Origin: Candidatus Izemoplasma sp.
GTDB taxonomy: Bacteria > Bacillota_I > Bacilli_A > Izemoplasmatales > Izemoplasmataceae
Assembly (NCBI GenBank): GCA_036172455.1
Contig: JAXKVY010000001.1
Span: 1 to 64,000 of the forward strand
DNA length: 64,000 nucleotides
Direction of reading: 5' to 3'
The translations under genes were made by a program, and so were the position numbers. Each line of letters starts with the position of its first letter. Positions within the stretch are counted from its first letter, which is position 1. Positions 8,155 through 16,101 of the stretch are shown here, in pieces. The notes under the pieces were generated by a model that saw nothing but the letters and a program-made list of their open reading frames with translations, was not told the DNA's origin and searched no databases.

Positions 8155-9456
8155 ATGAAAAAAATAATTGTTATGTTAGTGTTTCTATTTATTCTTACAT
8201 TAGCATCATGTGATTTACCAGACGATAATAATGACTCTGATAATATTTTATTTGAGTTACCACCATTTGCTACATATTTCTTAGGTCTAAATGACGATTT
8301 AACTCAAGAGCAATTCAGTTCATTAGATGGTATTGAATCTGTCTATGAATTAGAAGGCGATGTAGTTATTACTATCAGTGAAGATTTCGAACTCAGAGCT
8401 TCTGGATCGCGTGGTGGATTTGCCGTTGGTGGGTTTTCTCCAGCAATACTAATTGGTGGCGATTCTGACGATGATAATGATCCGCTTTCAATAGAAGCGT
8501 TATTAGATTTTCCACAAATTAAAAACGCTAGAGAAGAAGATGGTAAAATTGTAATTACCATTGATTCGAGTGACGATTTTGAACTCAGAGCTTCTGGATC
8601 GCGTGGCGGATTTGCTGTTGGTGGATTTAGCCCAGCTATTGCGTTTACGGATTATACAGATGATGATATGTATGAAGAAGCGATTGCGAACCTTGATAAA
8701 GTACATCAAGTTTATACGAATCCTGATGGTCTAACGACATTATTGCTTGATACATCTTTAACTTATAGAACCATGTTAACTGCGTCAGGTAGTAGAGGTG
8801 GATTTGCTATGGGTGGATTTACTCCTGCTATCTTATGGACTGACGATGAGGATGATGATACGAGTGTTGATCTAGATTCTATGGTTTCCACAATGGCTAT
8901 TAAAAGCGCGGAAATTAATGATAATAATCAGCTGAAGATAGTCGTTGAAGAAGGTTTTAACATTAAATTTTCTGCATCAGGTTCTCGTGGTGGATTTGCT
9001 GTGGGCGGATTTACTCCTGCTATTTTAATCACTGAAGATACAGATGATGATACATTAGACAGTGCTTTAATGTTTAGAAATCATGCTGCCATTGAGTCAT
9101 ATACAATACATAATGATGGGTCTTCATCTGTTGTATTAAATAAAAATAATCTAGATGCTTTTATAGATATATTCCATAAAGAATTAACATCATTTTTAAA
9201 AGAAATGCCCCGTGAATATTATGGCATGAAATATGACGACATCATATATGAACAAGATTTATCTGTAATTGAACTCATTGTTAATGAAGAATTTGTTGCT
9301 AAACATGACTTAAATAATGAGTATTACTCAAATATGTATAAGACATTAGAACACTACCAGTACTTATTCCATCTCTTTAGTGAAAATAATATGTCGTATG
9401 AATTTATTGTCCGATATGAAGACAAAACTTTTTATAGACATACATTGTATGAGTAA
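8155..9456 (+). CDS. lipoprotein with four 64-residue repeats carrying ASGSRGGFAVGGFSPAI
   Basis: Family not recognised. A lipoprotein signal peptide ends in LTLASC (Cys19 predicted lipidated), so the protein should sit on the outer face of the membrane. A 17-residue motif ASGSRGGFAxGGFxPAI occurs at 82-98, 146-162, 210-226 and 274-290, exactly 64 residues apart. Each copy follows a short strand-like segment (VVITISEDFELR, KIVITIDSSDDFELR, KIVVEEGFNIKF) and is followed within a few residues by an Asp-rich stretch (DSDDDND, DYTDDD, DDEDDD, EDTDDD). The last ~130 residues are unique. The repeats suggest tandem small domains with a glycine loop and an acidic, possibly cation-binding, turn. An alternative is a repeated ligand or processed peptide. 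Monocistronic. Confidence 0.85.
   Translation: MKKIIVMLVFLFILTLASCDLPDDNNDSDNILFELPPFATYFLGLNDDLTQEQFSSLDGIESVYELEGDVVITISEDFELRASGSRGGFAVGGFSPAILIGGDSDDDNDPLSIEALLDFPQIKNAREEDGKIVITIDSSDDFELRASGSRGGFAVGGFSPAIAFTDYTDDDMYEEAIANLDKVHQVYTNPDGLTTLLLDTSLTYRTMLTASGSRGGFAMGGFTPAILWTDDEDDDTSVDLDSMVSTMAIKSAEINDNNQLKIVVEEGFNIKFSASGSRGGFAVGGFTPAILITEDTDDDTLDSALMFRNHAAIESYTIHNDGSSSVVLNKNNLDAFIDIFHKELTSFLKEMPREYYGMKYDDIIYEQDLSVIELIVNEEFVAKHDLNNEYYSNMYKTLEHYQYLFHLFSENNMSYEFIVRYEDKTFYRHTLYE
8398..9024 (+). repeat. fourfold coding repeat inside the lipoprotein gene
   Basis: Motif copies at 8398-8448, 8590-8640, 8782-8832 and 8974-9024, period 192 bases. The first two are nearly identical in DNA. The third and fourth differ mostly at silent positions, so the amino-acid motif is being kept while the DNA drifts. 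Confidence 0.9.
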
Positions 9457-9903
9457 ATCAACACCAAGATATCTTAGACATTTAATAAAACATTATGATA
9501 TAGCAAAAAAAATAGTATGTGTAGTCGTGTAAGGATTTTGACGTAAATAAAATCTATTACATAAGAAACTATACTAACACCAATAGGGTTCTTTATTGTC
9601 AATATGAATGCCACCTTAGTGAAATGATAAGATGTTAATAAACACAAAAAACGTGATTATTAACATCTTTTTTGTATACAATATAGTATAAGGATTGATT
9701 TTTATTGTTTAATTAGTTTAAATCCTAATACTTAGTGGTTTTAGATTAAGTGAATTTTATATGTTCTTTGGTAAAACTATAACAATTACAGATAAGTATA
9801 TTCTATAAATATATTAGATAATTTTAAATAAAGATTTGCTAATGTCTTTATTTATAATTCTTATTATTATATAATAATAGTAAGTGTAGAAAGGAATTGA
9901 GTT
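9457..9903. other. intergenic stretch, nothing recognised except one terminator
   Basis: Very AT-rich with no open frame of note. The only clear element is the hairpin at 9631-9673. The last part carries the -10-like TATAAT repeats and AAAGGAA ribosome site of the next gene. Confidence 0.6.
9631..9673 (+). terminator. terminator-like hairpin
   Basis: Perfect 11-bp stem GATGTTAATAA/TTATTAACATC (9631-9641 with 9657-9667) then T6. It lies 175 bases after the lipoprotein stop, so the lipoprotein mRNA has a long 3' tail, or an unseen short transcript ends here. Confidence 0.65.
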
Positions 9904-10818
9904 ATGAAAAAATTAGTATTTAAGAATCGTATTGTCAACATTGTTGTAGGATCAATCTTTATATTGCTGGCGGCAGTCGGTTATTTTTCGGGATGGATTG
10001 AAGAGTTTTTACCAATCTTTATCGCAACAGTCATTTTGTTCATCGCCTTAAAACAATTTATCTTTTCATTTCGTGAGATATCAAATAAGAATGCCATTAT
10101 CATACTATTGATTGAGATATTATTAGATTTTGGTATTGTAGCTGCGATGATTTATTATGGAACATACCTTAATCTATTGATTGGAGCGTTTATTTACTTA
10201 AGAGGGTTAGTATATCTTATTATTAATTTTGTCACAGACCGTGACATTGAATTTGGCGAATATATGTTGCATATCGTCTTTATTACTGTAGGAGCATTTT
10301 TCCTCTTTACATCAATAGATACCCAAACCGTCTTAATCTTAACATTAACAGGTATTTTAGCCATTATTGGAATCATTTATTTACAAGATGGCATTCGTAA
10401 GGTCTTAAAAAAACAACAAGCACAAAAAAAGACCAAACAAAAAACTGAAAAAGTCAAAGAGAAAAAAGAGAGTACAATAAGCCAAGAATTAAAAGAAACC
10501 TATAAGTCATCACCACAAAAAGAAAATAAGGATAAAAAACCTGCAACACCGAGTCAAACCCATAAAACAACAAAACCAGAAACTGAATTACCTGCTGGTA
10601 AGAAAGTGAAAGATACAACTGATAAAAAGGTTGACTCACCAGATAAAAAAACGGTGGCTGAAGAAACCATTAAAGTGAACAAAGGCCCAGATAAGTCTGC
10701 TTTGTTTGATAAAACAGTTGTTGAACTTAAAGAGATGGCAAGAGATAGAAATTTATCTGGCTATTCTCAATTAAAGAAATCAGAACTTGTTGACTTAATC
10801 GTAAAAAACGACAAATAA
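9904..10818 (+). CDS. HdeD-like (DUF308-type) membrane protein with lysine-rich linker and C-terminal SAP-like domain
   Basis: Residues 1-160 form about six hydrophobic segments in short repeated pairs, like HdeD/DUF308 proteins. Residues ~163-262 are a low-complexity linker very rich in Lys, Glu, Thr and Pro. The final 38 residues (TVVELKEMARDRNLSGYSQLKKSELVDLIV) match the helix-turn-helix-like SAP/Rho-N fold, usually a nucleic-acid-binding unit. The sequence thus suggests a membrane anchor tethering a DNA- or RNA-binding tip on a flexible basic arm. The function is not known. ATG with AAAGGAA upstream; single gene. Confidence 0.75.
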   Translation: MKKLVFKNRIVNIVVGSIFILLAAVGYFSGWIEEFLPIFIATVILFIALKQFIFSFREISNKNAIIILLIEILLDFGIVAAMIYYGTYLNLLIGAFIYLRGLVYLIINFVTDRDIEFGEYMLHIVFITVGAFFLFTSIDTQTVLILTLTGILAIIGIIYLQDGIRKVLKKQQAQKKTKQKTEKVKEKKESTISQELKETYKSSPQKENKDKKPATPSQTHKTTKPETELPAGKKVKDTTDKKVDSPDKKTVAEETIKVNKGPDKSALFDKTVVELKEMARDRNLSGYSQLKKSELVDLIVKNDK

Positions 10819-10825
10819 TCGTTAA

Positions 10826-10852
10826 GGGATGTCCTAATGACATTCCTTTTTT
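10826..10852 (+). terminator. terminator
   Basis: GGGATGTC/GACATTCC stem (10826-10846), one G-T pair, followed by T6. Confidence 0.8.
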
Positions 10853-10925
10853 CGTTAATTTGTGTTAATGTGTTTCAATATTAAAAAAATATGTTAAAAT
10901 AAATTGAATGAAAGGAGAATCTATT

Positions 10926-11435
10926 ATGGAATATGAATTTAGTCAAAAAGTATCACGAGATGATTACATCGCGTTTGTTACTAATCACATCAAGAAAAGC
11001 TTTTTAAAATTATCAAATATATTGCTATTTACAATCAGTATTGGGTATTTAGTAATTAGCCCATTCGTTTTAGGGGAACAAGATTTTACCTTTATGTATA
11101 TAGGGTTAGGAATCGTTGCCTTATTAACTGCGATGGTGTTTTATGTTCGTAAGAACGCAGGGAAAACATATGATCGTAATCCTGATGCTTTTGATATGAC
11201 GTATCGACTGGATGAAGAAAAACTAACGTATATTGTACCTGAAGGTGAGATTGAAAAGCCTTGGGAAGAATTTCATAGTCTTTATGAAACTGAAGATTAT
11301 CTATATCTATATGTGAATAAAAACAGTGGACTTGTATTTGTTAAATCACAAGTTACCTCAGAACAATTAGCCTTCATCATCGGACATGGAAAAGTGAATA
11401 TGAAGCCAAAACATATTAAATTATTGAAAAAATAG
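10926..11435 (+). CDS. YcxB-like family membrane protein, 169 aa
   Basis: Two hydrophobic segments (about residues 30-75) follow a short N-terminal region. The C-terminal half (YRLDEEKLTYIVPEGEIEKPWEEFHSLYETEDYLYLYVNKNSGLVFVKSQ) matches the YcxB-like domain, whose role is unknown. The frame begins at 10908, but AAGGAGA at 10911-10917 lies inside that extension and is correctly spaced from the ATG at 10926, so 10926 is chosen. Its terminator overlaps the stop codon. Confidence 0.75.
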   Translation: MEYEFSQKVSRDDYIAFVTNHIKKSFLKLSNILLFTISIGYLVISPFVLGEQDFTFMYIGLGIVALLTAMVFYVRKNAGKTYDRNPDAFDMTYRLDEEKLTYIVPEGEIEKPWEEFHSLYETEDYLYLYVNKNSGLVFVKSQVTSEQLAFIIGHGKVNMKPKHIKLLKK

Positions 11436-11455
11436 CACATTGTGCTATTTTTATT
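11430..11455 (+). terminator. terminator overlapping the stop codon
   Basis: AAATAGCACA/TGTGCTATTT (11430-11450) then a T-rich run. The TAG stop lies in the stem. Confidence 0.7.
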
Positions 11456-11507
11456 TTAAACAGGGTTAAGCTGTGTTAAAATGGACAGTGAAGTGGTGGT
11501 GAAAAAA

Positions 11508-11984
11508 ATGCAAATAGAAATATTTGAAAGCAACGTAACAAAGGAAGATACAAAGGACTTACCACATCGTGTGGCATGTCGAGGTATCATAGAAAAAGAG
11601 GGTAAATATTTGGTTGTCGTATTAGAAAAATATGATATAACAACGTTTCCTGGTGGTGGCATTGAAGGTGAAGAGTCTTTAGAAGCGTGTGTCATCCGTG
11701 AAGTGATGGAAGAAACTGGGATACTTTGTGCACCGCAAAAAGAGACAATCAGAATTAAAGAGTATTTTGAAAATAGCGTCTGGACAAATATCTATTTTTT
11801 ATGTGACTATATAAATGAAGAAAGCAAACCCAAATTGACACAGGAAGAACGTGATCTTGAGTTAACTACAAAATGGGTTACGAAAGAATGGCTTTTGGAT
11901 AATTTTGAACATAATATGACCAAACATAAATTTGGTCCACAGATCCATAATCGTGAGTTTTTAGGATTGATTCATAGTTTATAA
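11508..11984 (+). CDS. Nudix hydrolase
   Basis: Nudix enzymes cleave nucleoside diphosphates linked to another group, using Mg2+. A full Nudix box is present: GGIEGEESLEACVIREVMEETGI (G-x5-E-x7-REVxEExGI). The frame reaches back to an ATG at 11481, but a -10-like TTAAAAT overlaps that codon and GGTGGTG at 11496-11502 better serves the ATG at 11508 (158 aa). The substrate cannot be inferred. The next gene starts 12 bases downstream, so the two may be co-transcribed. Confidence 0.85.
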   Translation: MQIEIFESNVTKEDTKDLPHRVACRGIIEKEGKYLVVVLEKYDITTFPGGGIEGEESLEACVIREVMEETGILCAPQKETIRIKEYFENSVWTNIYFLCDYINEESKPKLTQEERDLELTTKWVTKEWLLDNFEHNMTKHKFGPQIHNREFLGLIHSL

Positions 11985-11996
11985 AGGGGGAAACCT

Positions 11997-13787
11997 ATGA
12001 GTGAAATGACAATTACAAAGAGTAAGTTTATGGAATATATTCGATGTAATCGGTATGCGGCATTAAATAAAGCATATAAACGCAAGGATATGGATGACGC
12101 ATCGATGGATAGGCTGTATGATTTAGTAGACTCTTTGGATGGAATGGAATTAGAAGATGTCCTTGATGTTAATGATATCGATACTGCTCATCTCGATGTG
12201 ATGATGCCCTATTTCGATCAAGTCGAGGTCCTCGCAGCGCGAAAGGTTATGGCAGACTTTGGTGGTGAAACACGATATGGAACCACCTATGGAACACAGA
12301 AACTATTTTTACGGGAGCACAAAAACTTTAACTTGATGTGCTATACCGATATTTATAATCAGGTTGACGATCACGTTAATATTATTGAGGTTAAGGCAAC
12401 AACCTCTAATAAGTATTTAAATATGTCCTATAAAGAAAACAAAGTCGAACACCACCTTTTTTATGTGGGTGATAATAATATTTTAAAACTCAGTGAAACT
12501 AGGGACAAAAGTTATTTATCAAGCAAAAAATATATGACAAAGCGTAACCGATTAAAAGAACGTTTTCGTGATGAAGGGGTATACACTTATGACCTTGCGT
12601 TTCAGCGATTTGTAATTGGTGACAGTATTCAGGAGGCAACATATTATTTGGGTGTTTTAAATCATGAGTATGTTTTTGATGGGACCTATATCGATGGCTC
12701 AGCCCACTATACAAATGATAGCATTCGGTTAATTGATGTGACGCCGTTAATTGAAGAAATGCAAGATGAAATTGAAGCTGCAATCGATACTGTAATCGAT
12801 CGGATTATAGAAGACGATATAAACCGCGTACCACTTGGAAAACACTGCCAATTAAAGAAAATGCGCGAATGTATTTATAAAGACCTGTGTTATGATCAAT
12901 TTCCTAAAACAAATAGTTTATTGATGTACATCGATAAACATCACGGATTTAAAGACCCCAGTGGAGAAAAACACGAATACTTTGATATGGTGAATGATGG
13001 CATGCGCTCAATGACCGATGTACCATCAGATTGGCTACATCGAAAGAATAATATTATCCAACAAAATGTTGCGACAACACACGAACCACATATTGATTAT
13101 CAAAAAATAAGAGATGGCATTGAAACGATTAACTATCCGATATATCATTTGGACTTTGAAAGTTTTCCATGCCCACTCCCACGTTTTAAAGGGGAAACAC
13201 CATATACCCAGAGTTTATTTCAGTTTAGTCTTCACATCGAAAAAGAACCAGGTGTTTGTGATAAAGAAGCTGATCACTATGAGTTTTTAGCAAAAGATCA
13301 TAACGATAATCGTGAAGAGCTTGTCAAACAGTTATGTGCCCATATTAAAGATGATGGGGGTAGTGTGATGGTCTATAACCAAGCATTTGAAAAGACGCGG
13401 ATTAAAGAATTAGCTGAATGGTTCCCCGAGTATAAAGAGCAATTATTAGGCATCAATGAACGATTGTTTGATTTGATGCATATTATCAAAACGAATAGTA
13501 AACTCTATCAATCGCTTGGATATGATGATGAACGGGCGAAGACTGTGAACTATTATCATGAAGACCTTAAAGGTAGCTATAGTATTAAAAAAGTATTACC
13601 GATTTTTAGCGAGTTAACGTATGCCGACATGATTGTTGGTAATGGGATGGAAGCGGTATATGCATATGCGAGTTATGATACAATGACAAAGACAGAAAAA
13701 GACCGAACAATTAACGCGTTAATCGAGTATTGTAAACAGGATACCTGGGCGATGGTTGAAATCTTAGACAATCTCAGAAAGATTTAG
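11997..13787 (+). CDS. DUF2779 protein: predicted two-nuclease protein
   Basis: The N-terminal ~290 residues resemble a PD-(D/E)xK nuclease of the Cas4/RecB type (KSKFMEYIRCNRYAAL start, IIEVKATTS core, cysteine-bearing CQLKKMRECIYKDLC region as in iron-sulfur nucleases). The C-terminal ~210 residues are the DUF2779 domain, with a DnaQ/RNase H-like pattern: LDFES, VYNQAFEKTRIKEL and IEYCKQDTWAM, holding acidic residues expected to bind metal. The whole has the usual length of the family (596 aa). It is probably a DNA or RNA exonuclease, but no process has been assigned. AAAGGGGG precedes the ATG. Confidence 0.8.
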   Translation: MSEMTITKSKFMEYIRCNRYAALNKAYKRKDMDDASMDRLYDLVDSLDGMELEDVLDVNDIDTAHLDVMMPYFDQVEVLAARKVMADFGGETRYGTTYGTQKLFLREHKNFNLMCYTDIYNQVDDHVNIIEVKATTSNKYLNMSYKENKVEHHLFYVGDNNILKLSETRDKSYLSSKKYMTKRNRLKERFRDEGVYTYDLAFQRFVIGDSIQEATYYLGVLNHEYVFDGTYIDGSAHYTNDSIRLIDVTPLIEEMQDEIEAAIDTVIDRIIEDDINRVPLGKHCQLKKMRECIYKDLCYDQFPKTNSLLMYIDKHHGFKDPSGEKHEYFDMVNDGMRSMTDVPSDWLHRKNNIIQQNVATTHEPHIDYQKIRDGIETINYPIYHLDFESFPCPLPRFKGETPYTQSLFQFSLHIEKEPGVCDKEADHYEFLAKDHNDNREELVKQLCAHIKDDGGSVMVYNQAFEKTRIKELAEWFPEYKEQLLGINERLFDLMHIIKTNSKLYQSLGYDDERAKTVNYYHEDLKGSYSIKKVLPIFSELTYADMIVGNGMEAVYAYASYDTMTKTEKDRTINALIEYCKQDTWAMVEILDNLRKI

Positions 13788-13795
13788 TAATTCGG

Positions 13796-13823
13796 TTTAC
13801 AAATATGAGATGTATGTTATAAT
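13796..13823 (+). promoter_or_regulatory. promoter of tig
   Basis: TTTACA (13796-13801), 16-base spacer and TATAAT (13818-13823) with an extended TGT before the -10. Confidence 0.7.
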
Positions 13824-13860
13824 AAGTCAGTGTTTTTGAAATATTAGGAGGAATAACAAA

Positions 13861-15150
13861 ATGGCCAAAATCGATGAATTAAGCGGAAGTAAAGTTCGCA
13901 TTGAAATCGAAGTTAGCGCAGAACAATTAGACCACGGACTTGAACACGCATATGCGGAAATCAAGGATGATGTGGAAGTTAAAGGATTTCGTAAAGGCAA
14001 TGTACCACAAAGTGTGTATGAAAAGAAATATGGTGTCGAATCACTATATGATAAAGCAATCAACCATGTCCTACAAGAAACATATGTTGATGCTGTCACA
14101 AGTAATGACATTGAAGTGGTTGCTCAACCGAAAATTGATTTAGACGTTACAACTGTTGAAAAAGGTAAAGGATTTACCTACGTTGCTGAGGTTGCTGTAA
14201 AACCTGAGGTAACATTAGGTGACTATAAAGGATTAACTTTTGAAAAACAAGATACAGAAGTAACTGATGAACAAGTTGATGAAGAAATCAACAAGTTATT
14301 ACAACAAAATGCAGAACTTGTCTTAAAAGAAGATGGCGAAGTTGAAGAAGGCGACACAGCAATCTTTGATTTCGAAGGCTTTGTTGATGGTGAAGCATTT
14401 GAAGGTGGAAAAGCTGAAAACTACGAGTTAAAAATTGGTAGTGGACAATTCATTCCTGGTTTTGAAGAAGGAATGAAAGGTATGAAACCTGGTGAAGAAC
14501 GTGATGTTAATGTCACATTCCCAGAAAACTATCAAGCAGAAAACTTAAAAGGTAAAGATGCTGTCTTTAAAGTTAAATTACATGAAATTAAAGAAACAGA
14601 AACACCTGAGTTAACAGAAGATTTCGTCAAAGAACTTGATCGTGAAGGAATTGACTCAGTAGAGGCCTTAAAAGCTGATACACGTCAGAAACTTGAAGAT
14701 CAATTAGAAGAGAAAAATAAAAATGCACGAATTGATTTTGCGGTTGCAGAAGCAACAAATAATGCGACATTCGATTTACCAAAAGAAATGGTTGAAAATG
14801 AAAAGAATCGTTTAGTTGACAACGTGAAACAACAAGCAAAACAATACAACTTAGAATTAGAGCAATACTTACAATTTAGTGGTATTAGCAAAGAAGACTT
14901 CGACAAAAACATGATGAAAGATGCAGAAAAATCTGTATCATACAACTTAGTTGTTGAAGCGATTGGTAATGCTGAAGGTATCAAAGCATCTGATGAAGAA
15001 GTTGAAACAAAATACGAAGAACTAGCAAATCAATATAATATGGGTGTTGAGCAAATTAAAGCGGCCGTAAATGATGACGCTGTAAAACACGAAGTTGTTT
15101 ACAGAAAAACAATTGATTTCTTAGTCGAAAACTTAGATATTCAAGAATAA
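13861..15150 (+). CDS. tig: trigger factor
   Basis: Ribosome-bound chaperone and peptidyl-prolyl isomerase that meets nascent chains at the exit tunnel. The L23-docking signature GFRKGNVP sits at about residues 42-49 in the N-terminal domain. The FKBP-type isomerase domain follows (about 150-245, GDTAIFDFEGFVDGEAFEGG and GSGQFIPGFEEGMKGM), then the long helical chaperone domain. Length 429 is normal. Strong AGGAGG site, own promoter and own terminator. Confidence 0.97.
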   Translation: MAKIDELSGSKVRIEIEVSAEQLDHGLEHAYAEIKDDVEVKGFRKGNVPQSVYEKKYGVESLYDKAINHVLQETYVDAVTSNDIEVVAQPKIDLDVTTVEKGKGFTYVAEVAVKPEVTLGDYKGLTFEKQDTEVTDEQVDEEINKLLQQNAELVLKEDGEVEEGDTAIFDFEGFVDGEAFEGGKAENYELKIGSGQFIPGFEEGMKGMKPGEERDVNVTFPENYQAENLKGKDAVFKVKLHEIKETETPELTEDFVKELDREGIDSVEALKADTRQKLEDQLEEKNKNARIDFAVAEATNNATFDLPKEMVENEKNRLVDNVKQQAKQYNLELEQYLQFSGISKEDFDKNMMKDAEKSVSYNLVVEAIGNAEGIKASDEEVETKYEELANQYNMGVEQIKAAVNDDAVKHEVVYRKTIDFLVENLDIQE

Positions 15151-15156
15151 CGGTAC

Positions 15157-15184
15157 AAGGCATTACCTCTGGTAGTGCCTTTTC
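15157..15184 (+). terminator. terminator of tig
   Basis: 11-bp stem AAGGCATTACC/GGTAGTGCCTT (15157-15181), loop TCT, T-run. Confidence 0.85.
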
Positions 15185-15201
15185 CTTAACGAGGTGTTAA
15201 G

Positions 15202-16014
15202 ATGATTAAGATGGTAGTGGCTGATTTAGATGGTACATTGTTAAAGTCCGACCTAAGTATTAGTAACCAAACAATTGAAGCTATCAATCAATTAAGAGAC
15301 AAGGGGATTATTTTTACCATAGCGACGGGGCGTCCTGAACAATTAGTTAAAGAAGTCGTTGATAATTTAAATATCGACATTCCTGTCATCATGTATAATG
15401 GCAGTGTTGTGGGTCATCCGTTTCAAGAAGAAAGATTATTTGAAAAAGGACTCGATCAAAAAACGGTTAAAGAAATTATTACCTATTGTGAACAAGAACA
15501 GATTACATATATGCCATATCACCGCGACATGATTTTATCACATCCAAACTCGCGGCTTTCATTTTATCAAAAACGCAATCAAAAATTACCTAAAAAACAA
15601 CGTGCCGTATTTAAAGATATTACGTCAGTTGAAGCAATTGAAAAATATATATTTCATAAAATATTATTAATCGAATATGATCACAAACGCTATGATGAGA
15701 TTACTGAAAAAATGCAAACATATGATGGTATTTCAGTAGTCGCAAGCAATGTGGGGTTTATTGATATTAATCCCTTAGGCGTTAGTAAAGGTGATGGACT
15801 AAAGCGATTAGCTGATTATTTTAATGTGTCGCTTGACGACATTGTCGTGTTTGGTGACCAAGATAATGATGTGTCAATATTAGCGGCTGCCGGCATTGGT
15901 GTGGCAATGGAAAATGCTTCTAAAAAGGCCAAGAAAGCGGCGGACGAGATAACCGATTCAAATGATGAAGACGGTGTTGCACGTTGGATTATTCAGCATA
16001 TTTTAAAAAAGTAA
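15202..16014 (+). CDS. Cof-type HAD-IIB phosphatase
   Basis: Haloacid-dehalogenase-fold sugar-phosphate or flavin-phosphate phosphatase. DLDGTLL at the start carries the catalytic Asp pair, motif II is IATGRP, a C2B cap lies in the middle, and the C-terminal VFGDQDNDVSIL binds Mg2+. Length 270 fits the Cof/YidA-type group. GAGGTG precedes the ATG. The true substrate cannot be read from sequence. Confidence 0.9.
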   Translation: MIKMVVADLDGTLLKSDLSISNQTIEAINQLRDKGIIFTIATGRPEQLVKEVVDNLNIDIPVIMYNGSVVGHPFQEERLFEKGLDQKTVKEIITYCEQEQITYMPYHRDMILSHPNSRLSFYQKRNQKLPKKQRAVFKDITSVEAIEKYIFHKILLIEYDHKRYDEITEKMQTYDGISVVASNVGFIDINPLGVSKGDGLKRLADYFNVSLDDIVVFGDQDNDVSILAAAGIGVAMENASKKAKKAADEITDSNDEDGVARWIIQHILKK

Positions 16015-16035
16015 TTGACAACGATATCTTCTTCC

Positions 16036-16064
16036 TTTACAAATCACCGTTTTGTTTTTATAAT
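16036..16064 (+). promoter_or_regulatory. promoter of ptsI-ptsH
   Basis: TTTACA (16036-16041), 17-base spacer, TATAAT (16059-16064). Confidence 0.7.
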
Positions 16065-16101
16065 TAAGATAACGGTATAAACAATATGAAAGGGCGAGAT
16101 T

